Under the pieces are notes generated by a model, which was not told the DNA's origin, did no database searches, and worked only from the letters and a program-made list of their open reading frames with translations. Positions 26,013 through 34,521 of a stretch of 64,000 bases of DNA are shown here, in pieces; position 1 is the stretch's first letter, and every line of letters begins with the position of its first letter. Origin of the DNA: Pseudomonadota bacterium (lineage in GTDB: Bacteria; Myxococcota_A; UBA796; SXON01); assembly GCA_030685065.1 (NCBI GenBank), contig JAUXQH010000158.1:39289-103288 (forward strand), in the 5' to 3' direction. A program made the translations under genes and the position numbers.

Positions 26013-27359
26013 CTACTCGACGACGATGTCGGAGAACACCATGTCGAGGCCGGTTGCGTTGACGCTACCGGTCGCGACGCGCCCACTGCGGCCCACGCTG
26101 CCGCTGGGCTCGCCGGGCTCGTTGAGGATCCCGTCCCCATCGAGGTCGAGGTAGGCCCAGATGTAGGCGACCGCGTTCGAGGGCGTCACGAGCAGGTAGT
26201 CCGTGGCCGTGCCGGGGAGGTCCGCGCACACGAAGCTCTGCCAGTCGTAGCCCCGACCGAAGTCGGCGACGCCGAAGTCGAGGGAGGGGCGGGTGCGCAT
26301 CGCCGCGACGTACATGACGGCGCCGGCGGGGAGGCTCGCGAAGCCTTCGGGGTAGCTGACGGACCCCTCGAGCCGGACGAACGGGTTCAGCGTGGGCGGG
26401 AGGCCGTAGGGGAGGAGGACGGTGTACCCCGAGGTGCTCACGCTCCCGACGGTGATGGGGTTGGCGTTCTCGCCGGCGACCACGTAGGCGCCCCAGACAT
26501 CGGTCGGCTCGAGGAGCCCGTTCTGGTTCTCGTCCCACGCGCCGAGAAGGCGCTGCTCGCCGAGGTTGGCGGCGACCGAGAGCGAGAAGCTCGCGACTGC
26601 GCCATCCTCGGTGGCCGTGGGCGTGAACGACTTCATGTAGGTCGGCCCGTTGCCCGACGTGTCGTACAGCAGCACCTTGCCGTCGCCGCCGCTGTAGGCC
26701 TGGTCGATCGTCACGTCGCCGTCGAGGGTGATGTAGGGGCCGCCGCTCCCGTCCCCGCCGCCGCCCGTGCCATCGCCGCCGCCGCTGCCCCCACCCTCGG
26801 GGAGCAGGGGGGCGTTGATCACGATGTCCACGTCGTTTGTCTCCCCGCCCTCGATCACCGCGACCAGATCCCCGTGGAGTCCGACAGGCTCGTTCGTGCC
26901 GAGGACGCCGTCCGGCCACCAGTCGAGCGCGGCGTAGACGTACACGGTCTCGGTGTCGTCCGGGTCGATCTGGAGCGAGTAGGCGTCCCCCGTGGTGCTC
27001 GGGGCCGAGATGACGTACTCGGCATGGTAGGTCGTGAGGTTCGTCGTCTCGTCAACGGTGTACGCAGCCACGAAGATGGCGCCGAATGGGTATTGATCGC
27101 CGTATGCGTCCGCCCAGCTCACCTCCTCGGTCAGCTCGTCCGCGGCCTCGACGTACAGCTGTACGCTCACCGTGCCGTTGATCGTACCCGCGAGCCGGTC
27201 GACCGTGTCGGTCTCCCCGGAGTCCGTGGTGTCGGAGTCCGTGGTGCCGGAGTCGATGGATCCCCCCGTTTCACCCTCGCCCTCGTCCCCGTCATGGCCG
27301 CCGAACTGACACCCCGCCGACAGAATTACGGCGATCAAGGACGTGGTGGAGAGACGCAT
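26013..27359 (-). CDS. Large exported lipoprotein with Asp/Thr/Ser and Gly-rich linkers
   Basis: The 448-residue protein starts at an ATG (27359) with GGAG five bases upstream. The signal ends LIAVILSAGCQFGG, lipobox Cys near residue 17. An acidic linker follows (SGTTDSDTTDSGETDT). Two strand-rich repeats of similar build are separated by a Gly-rich linker (GGGSGGGDGTGGGGDGSGG). Each holds a domain with AALDWWPDGVLGTNEP or GAWDENQNGLLEPTD, the second resembling a calcium-loop (DxNxNGxxE). A third such motif is DLDGDGILNEPGEP. It is a surface or periplasmic protein of unknown function. A TTGATT-N18-TAGACT promoter lies upstream. Confidence 0.7.
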   Translation of the reverse strand: MRLSTTSLIAVILSAGCQFGGHDGDEGEGETGGSIDSGTTDSDTTDSGETDTVDRLAGTINGTVSVQLYVEAADELTEEVSWADAYGDQYPFGAIFVAAYTVDETTNLTTYHAEYVISAPSTTGDAYSLQIDPDDTETVYVYAALDWWPDGVLGTNEPVGLHGDLVAVIEGGETNDVDIVINAPLLPEGGGSGGGDGTGGGGDGSGGPYITLDGDVTIDQAYSGGDGKVLLYDTSGNGPTYMKSFTPTATEDGAVASFSLSVAANLGEQRLLGAWDENQNGLLEPTDVWGAYVVAGENANPITVGSVSTSGYTVLLPYGLPPTLNPFVRLEGSVSYPEGFASLPAGAVMYVAAMRTRPSLDFGVADFGRGYDWQSFVCADLPGTATDYLLVTPSNAVAYIWAYLDLDGDGILNEPGEPSGSVGRSGRVATGSVNATGLDMVFSDIVVE

Positions 27360-27382
27360 GAAAGGCTCCTGGGCTGGTCGCG

Positions 27383-27412
27383 AGTCTACCGCACAAGTGC
27401 CACCACAATCAA
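27383..27412 (-). promoter_or_regulatory. Promoter TTGATT-N18-TAGACT of the lipoprotein gene
   Basis: Read on the minus strand, TTGATT is at 27407-27412 and TAGACT at 27383-27388, 18 bases apart. Transcription would start about 17 bases before the ATG, enough to include the GGAG ribosome site. This is a leadered example of the same -10 grammar. Confidence 0.5.
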
Positions 27413-27450
27413 TGACAACGAAATGACACTTCCCGAACCCCTCCCTCCGC

Positions 27451-27479
27451 TTGACAACGCATCTCCGTTCGCCCAAGAT
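27451..27479 (+). promoter_or_regulatory. Strong sigma-70-like promoter TTGACA-N17-CAAGAT
   Basis: TTGACA (27451-27456) is a perfect consensus -35. The ideal spacer of 17 bases follows, then CAAGAT (27474-27479). It lies in a relatively AT-rich stretch (about 27395-27480). Transcription would start near 27486, 24 bases before the small ATG at 27510 and just before the GGAGG at 27500-27504. Confidence 0.6.
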
Positions 27480-27509
27480 GCAGGTGCTCAACCCTTTCTG
27501 GAGGCCTCT

Positions 27510-27557
27510 ATGAACTGGCGCCCCTCTCCTCGTCCTAAGCCGGGCCCGAAGGCCTAA
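27510..27557 (+). CDS. 15-residue Pro/Arg/Lys-rich peptide gene
   Basis: ATG at 27510 to TAA at 27555-27557 encodes MNWRPSPRPKPGPKA. A GGAGG (27500-27504) five bases before the ATG is the strongest ribosome site seen in the window, and a near-consensus promoter stands upstream. The peptide has five Pro and four basic residues among 15. No homologue is known to me. It could be a leader or arrest peptide for the methyltransferase that starts 72 bases later, a very small secreted or modified peptide, or an accident. The combination of consensus promoter, spacing and ribosome site argues that it is transcribed and translated. Confidence 0.5.
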   Translation: MNWRPSPRPKPGPKA

Positions 27558-27628
27558 GCTCGACGTTTCTTGGTGTTTCCGCAGCGTTTCCGGCTCGAAG
27601 TCGCTCGACATCGCGAGGGGCCGCGTTC

Positions 27629-28552
27629 ATGTCACTCAGCGCGGCCACTTGCTTCGGCGGTGTGCCTCCCCTCCCCGTCGGGCCCCCCTACGCGTGTGAT
27701 GCGTTGCACGCCTGGAGTGGGCTCGGGTTCGATCTGCCGCCCGCGGATCCGCGGCTGCGTGCGCTTCACGACGGTGGCGCCGAGCCCACGCCCCCGCTCG
27801 CCAACCTCGTCGGCGCGGCGCTCGCCTGGGAGCGCTGGCCCGAGCACATGGACTTCCTCGACGCGGCGAGCCCGATGTACGCGCAGAAGCGCGCCGAGCG
27901 GGCGCTCTACATCGAGCGGTGGGAGCGCCACGTGCCGCCCGGATGTCGGGTGCTCGATCTCGGCGGGGGCATCGGTCGGTTCACGCAGTGGTGCCTGGAT
28001 CGCGGCTGCACCGTCGAGCTCGTGGATCCCGACCTGCGGAGCCTGCGCGCCGCCGTGCGCCACGCGGCGGGCCGCCCGGGAAAACTCGACGTCCACTGGG
28101 CCACCGGCGAAACCCTCCCCGACCTCGCCCCGGTCGACGTGGTCATCGCCGCCGAGGTGCTCTGCTATGTCGAGGACGTGGCGCGCGTCCTCGCGAACAT
28201 CCGGCGCACGCTCGTCCCCGGCGGCCCGCTGCTCTGCTCGGTGGAGGGGCGCTGGGGCTGGGCGGCGGCGTACGACGCGACCCCAGGTACGCTCGAGGCC
28301 CTCCTCGGGGACGGCATCGTGCATGTTCCCGGCGACAAATGGGTCCGCACCTACGACCGCGCGGACCTCGTGGCGACGCTCGCCGGGTGGACCCTCGACG
28401 AGCTCGTCCCCACCCACTACATCCCGTGCGGCGCGTTCGAGAATGCGGCGGGGCCGATGCCCTTCGCGGACCTCCTCCGCTGGGAGGGGCGCCTGCGCGA
28501 CCACCCCATGACCGCCCCGTGGAACCGCGCGTGGATGGCCGTGGCTCGGTGA
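27629..28552 (+). CDS. SAM-dependent methyltransferase
   Basis: The protein has 307 residues. The class I SAM-binding motif is CRVLDLGGGIGRFTQWCLDRG, followed by the acidic ribose-binding strand end CTVELVDPD. DVVIAAEVLCYVEDVARVLANI is motif II of the Methyltransf_11/25 type, and TLVPGGPLLCSVEG is the post-II strand. The first 100 residues are extra and helical (AALAWERWPEHMDFLDAASPMYAQKR), and the C-terminus probably caps the substrate site. Substrate unknown; a small molecule or lipid seems likely. The neighbours are a 15-residue peptide gene upstream and B12-type radical SAM and HAD genes downstream. Confidence 0.85.
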   Translation: MSLSAATCFGGVPPLPVGPPYACDALHAWSGLGFDLPPADPRLRALHDGGAEPTPPLANLVGAALAWERWPEHMDFLDAASPMYAQKRAERALYIERWERHVPPGCRVLDLGGGIGRFTQWCLDRGCTVELVDPDLRSLRAAVRHAAGRPGKLDVHWATGETLPDLAPVDVVIAAEVLCYVEDVARVLANIRRTLVPGGPLLCSVEGRWGWAAAYDATPGTLEALLGDGIVHVPGDKWVRTYDRADLVATLAGWTLDELVPTHYIPCGAFENAAGPMPFADLLRWEGRLRDHPMTAPWNRAWMAVAR

Positions 28553-28644
28553 CAACGCGGCCGCGGTCCGCCCGATGGCGGCCGCTCTGCTCACAACCGG
28601 CCGAACGGCGACCCAGCTCACAGGCGAGCCGCGAGGGCACACGC

Positions 28645-28650
28645 TACAGT
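28645..28650 (+). promoter_or_regulatory. -10 box TACAGT of the first B12-type radical SAM gene
   Basis: TACAGT ends six bases before the ATG at 28657, the leaderless layout. No ribosome site occurs in the gap, and no clear -35 is present. Confidence 0.45.
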
Positions 28651-28656
28651 GCGCGG

Positions 28657-30189
28657 ATGCGCGTACTGATCGTCCAGCCTCCGCGGAAGTTCTGGCCCTT
28701 CACCAGTGAGGGCGACAACTTCCTTCTTCAGCAGGCGCTCCCCGCGCTCGCGGCGCCCTTGCGGGACGCGGGCATGGATGTGCACGTCATCGACTGCATG
28801 CCGCTCCACATCGGCTGGCGCACGCTCGCCGACGAGATCAAGCGCATCGATCCCGACGTGATCGCGTCCGGCGAGAACCACGCGCTCTACGCGAGCGAGG
28901 CGCTCCGCTTCTTCCGGCTGTGCAAGGAGGTCTCGCCCCGCAGCAAGACCCTCGCCGGAGGGGGCCACTTCACGAACCTCTCGCACCGCTATTGCAACGC
29001 GACCTCCGACATCGACGCGATCTGCATCGGGGAGGGGGAGCTGACCGTGGTCGAGGTGGTCAAGGAGTGGGCGGAGAAGGACCCCGATCTGAACAAGGTC
29101 GACGGCCTCGCGTTCTGGGACGGCGAGAAGATGGTCCGGACGAGGCCGCGGAAGCTCATCCACAACCTCGACACGATCCCGATGCCCGCGTACGACCTGA
29201 TGCCGATGCACCTGTACGGGAAGAGCCGCTACCTCTTCTCGCCGGGCGGCACGACCATCCACCACAGCCGCGGCTGCGTGAGCAAGTGCAGCTTCTGCGC
29301 CTGGTGGACCGTCATGGCGGATCGCACCTACGACTCCGACGGCAAGGCCCAGCTCTCGCCGCGGTGGCGCTCCAAGAGCGTCGATCGCGTGTTCGAGGAG
29401 GTCGAAGAGCTCTACCACCGCTACGGCAAGCGGTCGTACGTCTGGGTGGACGAGAGCTGGAACATCGACCCCCGCTTCAACGATCAGTTCGCGGATCGCA
29501 TGCTCAAGAGCGGCATGAAGACCAAGTGGTTCGCCTTCATGCGCGCCGACTGCATCGTGCGGGACGAGAAGAAGGGCATTCTCGAGAAGCTCGTGCGCGC
29601 GGGCCTCTCCCACATCCTGATCGGCGTCGAGCGCGCGGAGGACGACACGCTCGCCCTCCTCGACAAGCGGTTCTACGCAGGCGGGGTGGCCGAGCAGGCG
29701 CTGAACATCTTCAAGACGAAGTACCCGGACGTGTTCCTCCAAGCGACGTTCATCGTCGGCGTGAAGGACGAGTCCAAGGAGTCGATGCTCAAGCAGGTGG
29801 CGCTCGCGAAGAAGATCGACGTCGACTTCCCCGCCTTCCACCCCATCACGCCCGTGCCAGGGACGCCGATCTACGACGAGGCCATCGCGAAGGGCTGGAT
29901 CACCGAGGCCCAGTTCGACGACTTCGATTGGCTCACGCCCGTCCTCGACTCCAAGTACATGACTCGCGACGAGATCGCGGAGTCGCTGTACCAGATGAAC
30001 AAGGAGTTCGTGAACAAGCGGTGGATGGCGAAGGGGCTCACCTCCCGCGTCCCCTACAAGCGCGACATGTACATCTGGTTCACGATGGTGAGCGCGAAGA
30101 TGGCCGTCGACGCCATCAAGCAGCGCGTGAATCCGCTCAAGGTCGAGCACTACCAGCAGCTCGTGACGCCCGACTGGTACGACAGCTGA
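28657..30189 (+). CDS. B12-binding-domain radical SAM protein
   Basis: The 510-residue protein begins MRVLIVQPPRKFWPF, the first strand of a cobalamin-binding Rossmann domain. ALAAPLRDAGMDVHVIDCMP and the GGHFTN...CIGEGELTVVEVVKEW elements are typical of B12-binding radical SAM proteins; the DxHxxG cobalamin-His motif is absent, as in most of this class. The radical SAM centre is HHSRGCVSKCSFC (CxxxCxxC, about residue 211). Downstream are FAFMRADCI, ILIGVERAEDDTL and TFIVGVKDESKES. The reaction could be a methylation or ring rearrangement; the substrate is unknown. A HAD gene follows 12 bases after the stop. Confidence 0.87.
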   Translation: MRVLIVQPPRKFWPFTSEGDNFLLQQALPALAAPLRDAGMDVHVIDCMPLHIGWRTLADEIKRIDPDVIASGENHALYASEALRFFRLCKEVSPRSKTLAGGGHFTNLSHRYCNATSDIDAICIGEGELTVVEVVKEWAEKDPDLNKVDGLAFWDGEKMVRTRPRKLIHNLDTIPMPAYDLMPMHLYGKSRYLFSPGGTTIHHSRGCVSKCSFCAWWTVMADRTYDSDGKAQLSPRWRSKSVDRVFEEVEELYHRYGKRSYVWVDESWNIDPRFNDQFADRMLKSGMKTKWFAFMRADCIVRDEKKGILEKLVRAGLSHILIGVERAEDDTLALLDKRFYAGGVAEQALNIFKTKYPDVFLQATFIVGVKDESKESMLKQVALAKKIDVDFPAFHPITPVPGTPIYDEAIAKGWITEAQFDDFDWLTPVLDSKYMTRDEIAESLYQMNKEFVNKRWMAKGLTSRVPYKRDMYIWFTMVSAKMAVDAIKQRVNPLKVEHYQQLVTPDWYDS

Positions 30190-30201
30190 GCGGGGTCTGA
30201 C

Positions 30202-30906
30202 GTGGCCATCGCCTTCTTCGACCTCGATCGCACCCTGCTCTCCGTGAACGCGGGGCAGCTGTGGGTGCGTCGCGAAGTGCGGCTCGGCCACATGGGCCGC
30301 TGGCAAGCCACCAAGGCCGCGGCCTGGATCTTCGGGTATCACCTGGGCTTCTCCCGCCTCGAAAAGGTGCTGGAGGACGCCATCGGCACCCTTCGTGGCA
30401 CCCCCGAGGCCGACGTGGTCGCGCGCACCCTCGCCTTCTACAGCGAAGAGGTCGAGCCGACCTACCGTCCGCGCGCACGCGAGGCCGTGGAGCACCACCG
30501 CGCCCGCGGAGACGTGCTGGCGCTCCTCTCCTCCACCTCGAGCTACCTCGCCGATCCGGTGCTCGCCGCGCTCGGCATCGAGCACGCCCTGTGCAACCGC
30601 TTCGAGGTCGACAGCGCCGGCCTCTTCACGGGGCGCGCGGTGGGGGGCCTGTGCTTCGGCCCGGGCAAGCTCGGACACGCGCTCGCCCTGGCGGAGCGGC
30701 TCGGCGAGTCCCTCGCGGACGCGACGTTCTACACCGACTCCGCGTCGGACCTCGCGGTCCTCGAGGTGGTCGGGAGCCCCGTTGCCGTGCACCCGGACCC
30801 AACCCTCGCGCGCATCGCCGCGAAGCGTGGGTGGCGGGTGGAGGACTGGGGTCCGGCGAAGCCGGTGTCGTCGCGCCGCGGGCGGGGTTCGAAGCCCGGC
30901 CCTTAG
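30202..30906 (+). CDS. HAD-superfamily (IB) phosphatase
   Basis: The 234-residue protein starts at a GTG. HAD motif I is AFFDLDRTLLSVNAG, with the nucleophile Asp and the general-acid Asp two residues later. Motif II is LALLSSTSSYLADPV (Ser/Thr). The Lys of motif III is probably in PGKLGHALALAERLG, and motif IV is FYTDSASDLAVLEVVG. Subfamily IB members (SerB-like, and the lysophospholipid and glycerol phosphatase groups) have this helical cap arrangement. It is likely cotranscribed with the B12-type radical SAM gene upstream. The stop codon overlaps the convergent radical SAM gene by three bases. Confidence 0.85.
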   Translation: MAIAFFDLDRTLLSVNAGQLWVRREVRLGHMGRWQATKAAAWIFGYHLGFSRLEKVLEDAIGTLRGTPEADVVARTLAFYSEEVEPTYRPRAREAVEHHRARGDVLALLSSTSSYLADPVLAALGIEHALCNRFEVDSAGLFTGRAVGGLCFGPGKLGHALALAERLGESLADATFYTDSASDLAVLEVVGSPVAVHPDPTLARIAAKRGWRVEDWGPAKPVSSRRGRGSKPGP

Positions 30907-32324
30907 ATCGCCATCCCGTACAGCCCGTAGAGCATCATCTTCGGGTTGATGGTCTTGAGCTCCACGAGCTGCCGGCGGACCTGCTCGTAGCGCATGTAGA
31001 AGCGGCGCAGGCCGTAGGACTGCATCTTCACGAGCAGCTCGGGGTCGTAGCCGGCCGGGTGGTAGATCAGCCGGTCGGCGTCGGGGTTGAACGTGGTGTA
31101 GTTCTCCCAGTCGTCGCGGAACAGGGTCTTCTGCCACTGGTCTTCGAAGAGCTTGCTGCCGGGAAACGGCACCGTGATCGCGAACTTGGCGAAGTCGAGG
31201 TCGAGATCGACCGCGAACTCGATGGTCTCGCGGGTCATCTCCGGGGTCTCTCCCGGCATGCCGATCATGAACAGCCCGACGGTGGAGAGGCCCGCCTTCT
31301 TCGCGTTGGCCACGCCCCAGCGCACCTTCTCGGTGGTGAGGTTCTTGTCCACGTTGCCGAGCAACATGTCCACGCCCGACTCGATGCCCATGAGCACGCG
31401 GCGGCAGCCGCCCTCGTACATGAGCCGACAGGTCTCTTCGTCCAGGCGATCGGCGCGGGTCTCGGAGAGCCAGGAGCACTTCTGGTCGAGGCCCCGGCGC
31501 ACGATCTCCTCACAGAGCGGGCGGAGGTCCTTCACGATGAGCGGAAAGATCGGATCGACCAGGCCGATCTGCTTCACGCCGTACCGATCGACCAGGTACT
31601 CGTACTCGTCGACGATCTTGAAGGGGTCCCGGCGGCGGTACACCTTGCCCGAGTGCAGGAGCGAGCAGTAGTCGCAGCGATACGGGCAGCCGCGGCTCCC
31701 CGTCATCGTCAGGACGGGCTTCGCCACGTCCGCGAACGGGAGGAGCCCGTAGCGGTGGTAGGGAAACAGATCCCATTCCGGGTAGGCGAGCGAGTCGAGA
31801 TCACGACGGAGTGCGCGCGTCTTGTTGCTGACGGCGTCCCCCTGCTTGGAGCCCGAGTAGTCCATCCAGGTGAGCCCATCGATCTTGGAGAGGTCCTTCT
31901 CTCCGTTCTCGATGGCGGCGCACAGCTCGACGATGGTGTCCTCACCGTCGTGATTGACGATGTAGTCCGCCGCGCCGCTACGAAGGATGTCCTTCGCGAA
32001 CACGTCGGCGTGGACGCCGCCCCAGACGATCTTCGCGGAAGGGCAGGCCGTGCGGATCAAGCGCGCCAGCTTCTCGCAGGTGGGCGCGGAGGGCGTGAGC
32101 ACGCTCATGCCGACGAGATCGGGCCCGAAGCGCTTCACCTTGTCGATCACCTCGGAGGCGATCAACTTCTCGGCGAACATGTCGACGGCGCGGGTGTGGT
32201 GCCCCGCCGCCACGAGGGCGCCCGCGATGTACGCGATCCCCGTGGGGGGCATCGGCTCAAGGAGCTCGGCGAACCGACCGAGCTTCTGCATGTTCATCGA
32301 CGGGTTGATCAGCAGGACGCGCAA
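30903..32324 (-). CDS. B12-binding-domain radical SAM protein
   Basis: The 473-residue protein begins MRVLLINPSMNMQKLGRFAELLEPMPPTGIAYIAGALVAAG, a clear B12-binding-domain start with the PP-GIAYLA-type helix. GGVHADVF follows. The Fe-S motif is TGSRGCPYRCDYC (CxxxCxxC, about residue 201), and GIESGVDMLLGNVDKNLTTEKV and FMIGMPGETPEMTRETIEFA complete the core. It resembles hopanoid, bacteriochlorophyll and polyketide-modifying members; the substrate is unknown. It is convergent with the HAD gene, sharing its stop region, and is the second B12-type radical SAM gene within 4 kb. Confidence 0.88.
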   Translation of the reverse strand: MRVLLINPSMNMQKLGRFAELLEPMPPTGIAYIAGALVAAGHHTRAVDMFAEKLIASEVIDKVKRFGPDLVGMSVLTPSAPTCEKLARLIRTACPSAKIVWGGVHADVFAKDILRSGAADYIVNHDGEDTIVELCAAIENGEKDLSKIDGLTWMDYSGSKQGDAVSNKTRALRRDLDSLAYPEWDLFPYHRYGLLPFADVAKPVLTMTGSRGCPYRCDYCSLLHSGKVYRRRDPFKIVDEYEYLVDRYGVKQIGLVDPIFPLIVKDLRPLCEEIVRRGLDQKCSWLSETRADRLDEETCRLMYEGGCRRVLMGIESGVDMLLGNVDKNLTTEKVRWGVANAKKAGLSTVGLFMIGMPGETPEMTRETIEFAVDLDLDFAKFAITVPFPGSKLFEDQWQKTLFRDDWENYTTFNPDADRLIYHPAGYDPELLVKMQSYGLRRFYMRYEQVRRQLVELKTINPKMMLYGLYGMAI

Positions 32325-32384
32325 GGCGGTTCCGGTGTATCGGCGCAGCGTAGCCGCACGCGTGTGAGGTCTACAAGGCGAGAC

Positions 32385-32876
32385 TCAACTACCGGTGACC
32401 GGGACCGTGATTTCGTTCGAAGAATTGTGGGTGAAGTCGACCATGTACAACTCGACCTCGTGGACCACGCCCTCCACGACGGGGCCGACCGTGAACGTGA
32501 CGTTCTCGTTGGCGTAGAGCGCCTCGGTGTTGCCGTCCGCATCCGCGGACACGATGAGCCGGGCTTCCTCGCCGAGGGCCACGCCGTCTCCGAAGAGGGA
32601 CAGGTACACGTAGCCGCCCACCAGGTCGTCGTTGCTGTCGTTCACAGCGATGCCACAGAGGATGTAGAGCTGGCCTACGACCTCCCCATCGCTGTAGATG
32701 CACGACTCGCCGACCAGCTCGGGGGCGCCTTCCGTGGAGGTGGTGGGCTCCCCCGTGTCCGTAGCGGCGGTGTCCTCCTCACTCGCGTAGCCGGAGGCGT
32801 ACCGCGCGCCGCCCCCTTTCCAGTCCGAAACGGGCAGGTTGGAGCATCCGACCGACAACAGCAGCAACATCGACAT
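32385..32876 (-). CDS. Small exported lipoprotein
   Basis: The 163-residue protein has a signal (MSMLLLLSVGCSNLPVSDW) with the lipobox Cys at about residue 11. A short polar linker (EEDTAATDTGEPTTSTEG) leads to one strand-rich domain (CIYSDGEVVGQLYILCGIAVNDSNDD, VGGYVYLSLFGDG, VYMVDFTH-like). Two cysteines in the domain may form a disulfide. No family is recognised. On the minus strand a TATGAT -10 is at 32901-32906, giving a leader of about 18 bases with GGAG before the ATG at 32876. Confidence 0.65.
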   Translation of the reverse strand: MSMLLLLSVGCSNLPVSDWKGGGARYASGYASEEDTAATDTGEPTTSTEGAPELVGESCIYSDGEVVGQLYILCGIAVNDSNDDLVGGYVYLSLFGDGVALGEEARLIVSADADGNTEALYANENVTFTVGPVVEGVVHEVELYMVDFTHNSSNEITVPVTGS

Positions 32877-32947
32877 GGAGAGGCTCCGTAGCTCGCCCGC
32901 ATCATAGCGCAGGCGGAGCCGGCCCTACCCCGCCGCCCACGGCAGAG

Positions 32948-34219
32948 CTACCGACGGAGCGCCGAACGACCCGCGTAGCGGCCGGCCGTGCCGAGCTCGC
33001 CGCCGATGCGGAGCAGCTGGTTGTACTTGGCGGTGCGATCCGTGCGGCAGAGCGATCCCGTCTTGATCTGGCCGGCGTTGGTTGCCACCGCGAGGTCGGC
33101 GATGGTGGTGTCCTCGGTCTCCCCGCTGCGGTGCGAGAGGATGGCGCGGTAGCCCGCGTGCTGGGCCATCTCGATGGCGTCGAGGGTCTCGGAGAGGGTG
33201 CCGATCTGGTTCACCTTCACGAGAATCGCGTTCGCGATGCCCCCGTCGATCCCGCGCGCGAGGCGCGTGGTGTTCGTGCAGAAAAGGTCGTCTCCCACGA
33301 GCTGCACCTTTTCGCCGAGGCGCTCGGTGAGGAGCTTCCAGCCCTCCCAATCGTCCTCCGCGAGGCCGTCCTCGATCGAGACCATCGGGTAGCGGGCGCA
33401 GAGGCCGGCGTACCAGTCGACCACCTCGGCGGCGCCCATCTTCTTGCCGCCGAAGGTGTACTCGCCGTCCTTGTAGAGCTCGCTGGCCGCCACGTCGAGC
33501 GCGAAGAACACCTGCTCGCCGAGCTTGTAGCCCGCCTTCTCGACCGCGGACGAAAGGAGCGTGAGCGCCTCCTCGTTGCTGCCGAGCGACGGCGCGAAGC
33601 CGCCCTCGTCCCCCACGGAGGTGTTCAGCCCCTTGTCCTTGAGCACCTTCTTCAACGTGTGGAAGATCTCGGTGCCGCACCGCAGGGCCTCGGGGAAGGA
33701 CTCGATCCCCGACGGCACGATCATGAACTCCTGCACGTCGAGGTTGTTGTCGGCGTGCGCCCCGCCGTTGATGACGTTCATCAGCGGGACCGGGAGCGTG
33801 CGCGCGTTCGTCCCGCCGACGTAGCGGTAGAGGGGCAGCCCCACGGAGAGGGCGCCGGCGCGCGCGACGGCGAGCGAGGCGCCGAGGATCGCGTTGGCGC
33901 CGAGGCGCGCCTTGTTCGGCGTGCCGTCGAGCTCGATGAGGAGCGTGTCGATGGCGCGTTGGTCCCGACAGTCGAGCCCGATGAGGTGCTGCGCGATCGC
34001 GTCGTTGACGTTGGCGACGGCGCGGTCGACGCCCTTGCCCATCCAGCGCGCCTTGTTCTCGTCCCGCAGCTCGACGGCCTCGGCCTCGCCGGTGGAGGCA
34101 CCGGAGGGGACCGCGGCGCGGCCGACCACACCTTCTTCCGTGACGACCTCGACCTCGACCGTGGGATTGCCACGAGAATCGAGGATCATGCGGCCTTGGA
34201 CTTCCTGGATCAACGACAT
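32948..34219 (-). CDS. eno: Enolase
   Basis: The ATG at 34219 gives 423 residues. Enolase converts 2-phosphoglycerate to phosphoenolpyruvate. VQGRMILDSRGNPTVEVEV is the usual first strand. GASTGEAEAVELRD, NVINGGAHADNNLDVQEFMI and SVGDEGGFAPSL supply the catalytic loop and metal region. The metal-binding residues lie in FALDVAASELY, SIEDGLAEDDW and LVGDDLFCTNT. The catalytic Lys is in ILVKVNQIGTL, and SHRSGETEDTTIADLAVA closes the site. Family length and motifs are complete. The promoter region is shared with the divergent TPR gene. Confidence 0.97.
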   Translation of the reverse strand: MSLIQEVQGRMILDSRGNPTVEVEVVTEEGVVGRAAVPSGASTGEAEAVELRDENKARWMGKGVDRAVANVNDAIAQHLIGLDCRDQRAIDTLLIELDGTPNKARLGANAILGASLAVARAGALSVGLPLYRYVGGTNARTLPVPLMNVINGGAHADNNLDVQEFMIVPSGIESFPEALRCGTEIFHTLKKVLKDKGLNTSVGDEGGFAPSLGSNEEALTLLSSAVEKAGYKLGEQVFFALDVAASELYKDGEYTFGGKKMGAAEVVDWYAGLCARYPMVSIEDGLAEDDWEGWKLLTERLGEKVQLVGDDLFCTNTTRLARGIDGGIANAILVKVNQIGTLSETLDAIEMAQHAGYRAILSHRSGETEDTTIADLAVATNAGQIKTGSLCRTDRTAKYNQLLRIGGELGTAGRYAGRSALRR

Positions 34220-34521
34220 GGGGGCTCCGGGGCGGGCGGAACTATCGCGCGCCTTCCGCTTGGGCCAGGGCCGGCTTCCGCCGACTTCGCACGGGGCCGA
34301 CGCTGCCTGACACGCCTCACGCCGCGGTGCATGAACCGGATCGCGGGCCGGCGCGTGTAGGACCAACGCGTGCACCCCGCTTCGGGCGTCGCGGACGGCG
34401 CCGGCCGCCCGCGCGCTCGGACCCGGGGCCGGCGACGCGGCGGCCGACCCGATGTGTGGATCGGGGCCGTCTCCTGGGATACTTCGCGCCCCCCCGTTTG
34501 GCTTCGCTTCGAGGACCCCGC
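34220..34521. other. Divergent intergenic region between eno and the TPR gene
   Basis: This is the only stretch of about 300 bases without a gene. On the plus strand GATACT (34478-34483) is a reasonable -10 for the TPR gene, with GAGG at 34511-34514 as its ribosome site. On the minus strand GATAGT, about 22 bases before the enolase ATG, may serve eno, which has GGAG before its start. No -35 consensus, small RNA or conserved structure was recognised in the middle portion. Confidence 0.4.

Noticed and set aside
30885..30906. GGTTCGAAGCC resembling a tRNA T-arm
   Set aside because: The stem does not pair fully, no acceptor stem or anticodon arm fits around it, and it lies inside the HAD coding frame.
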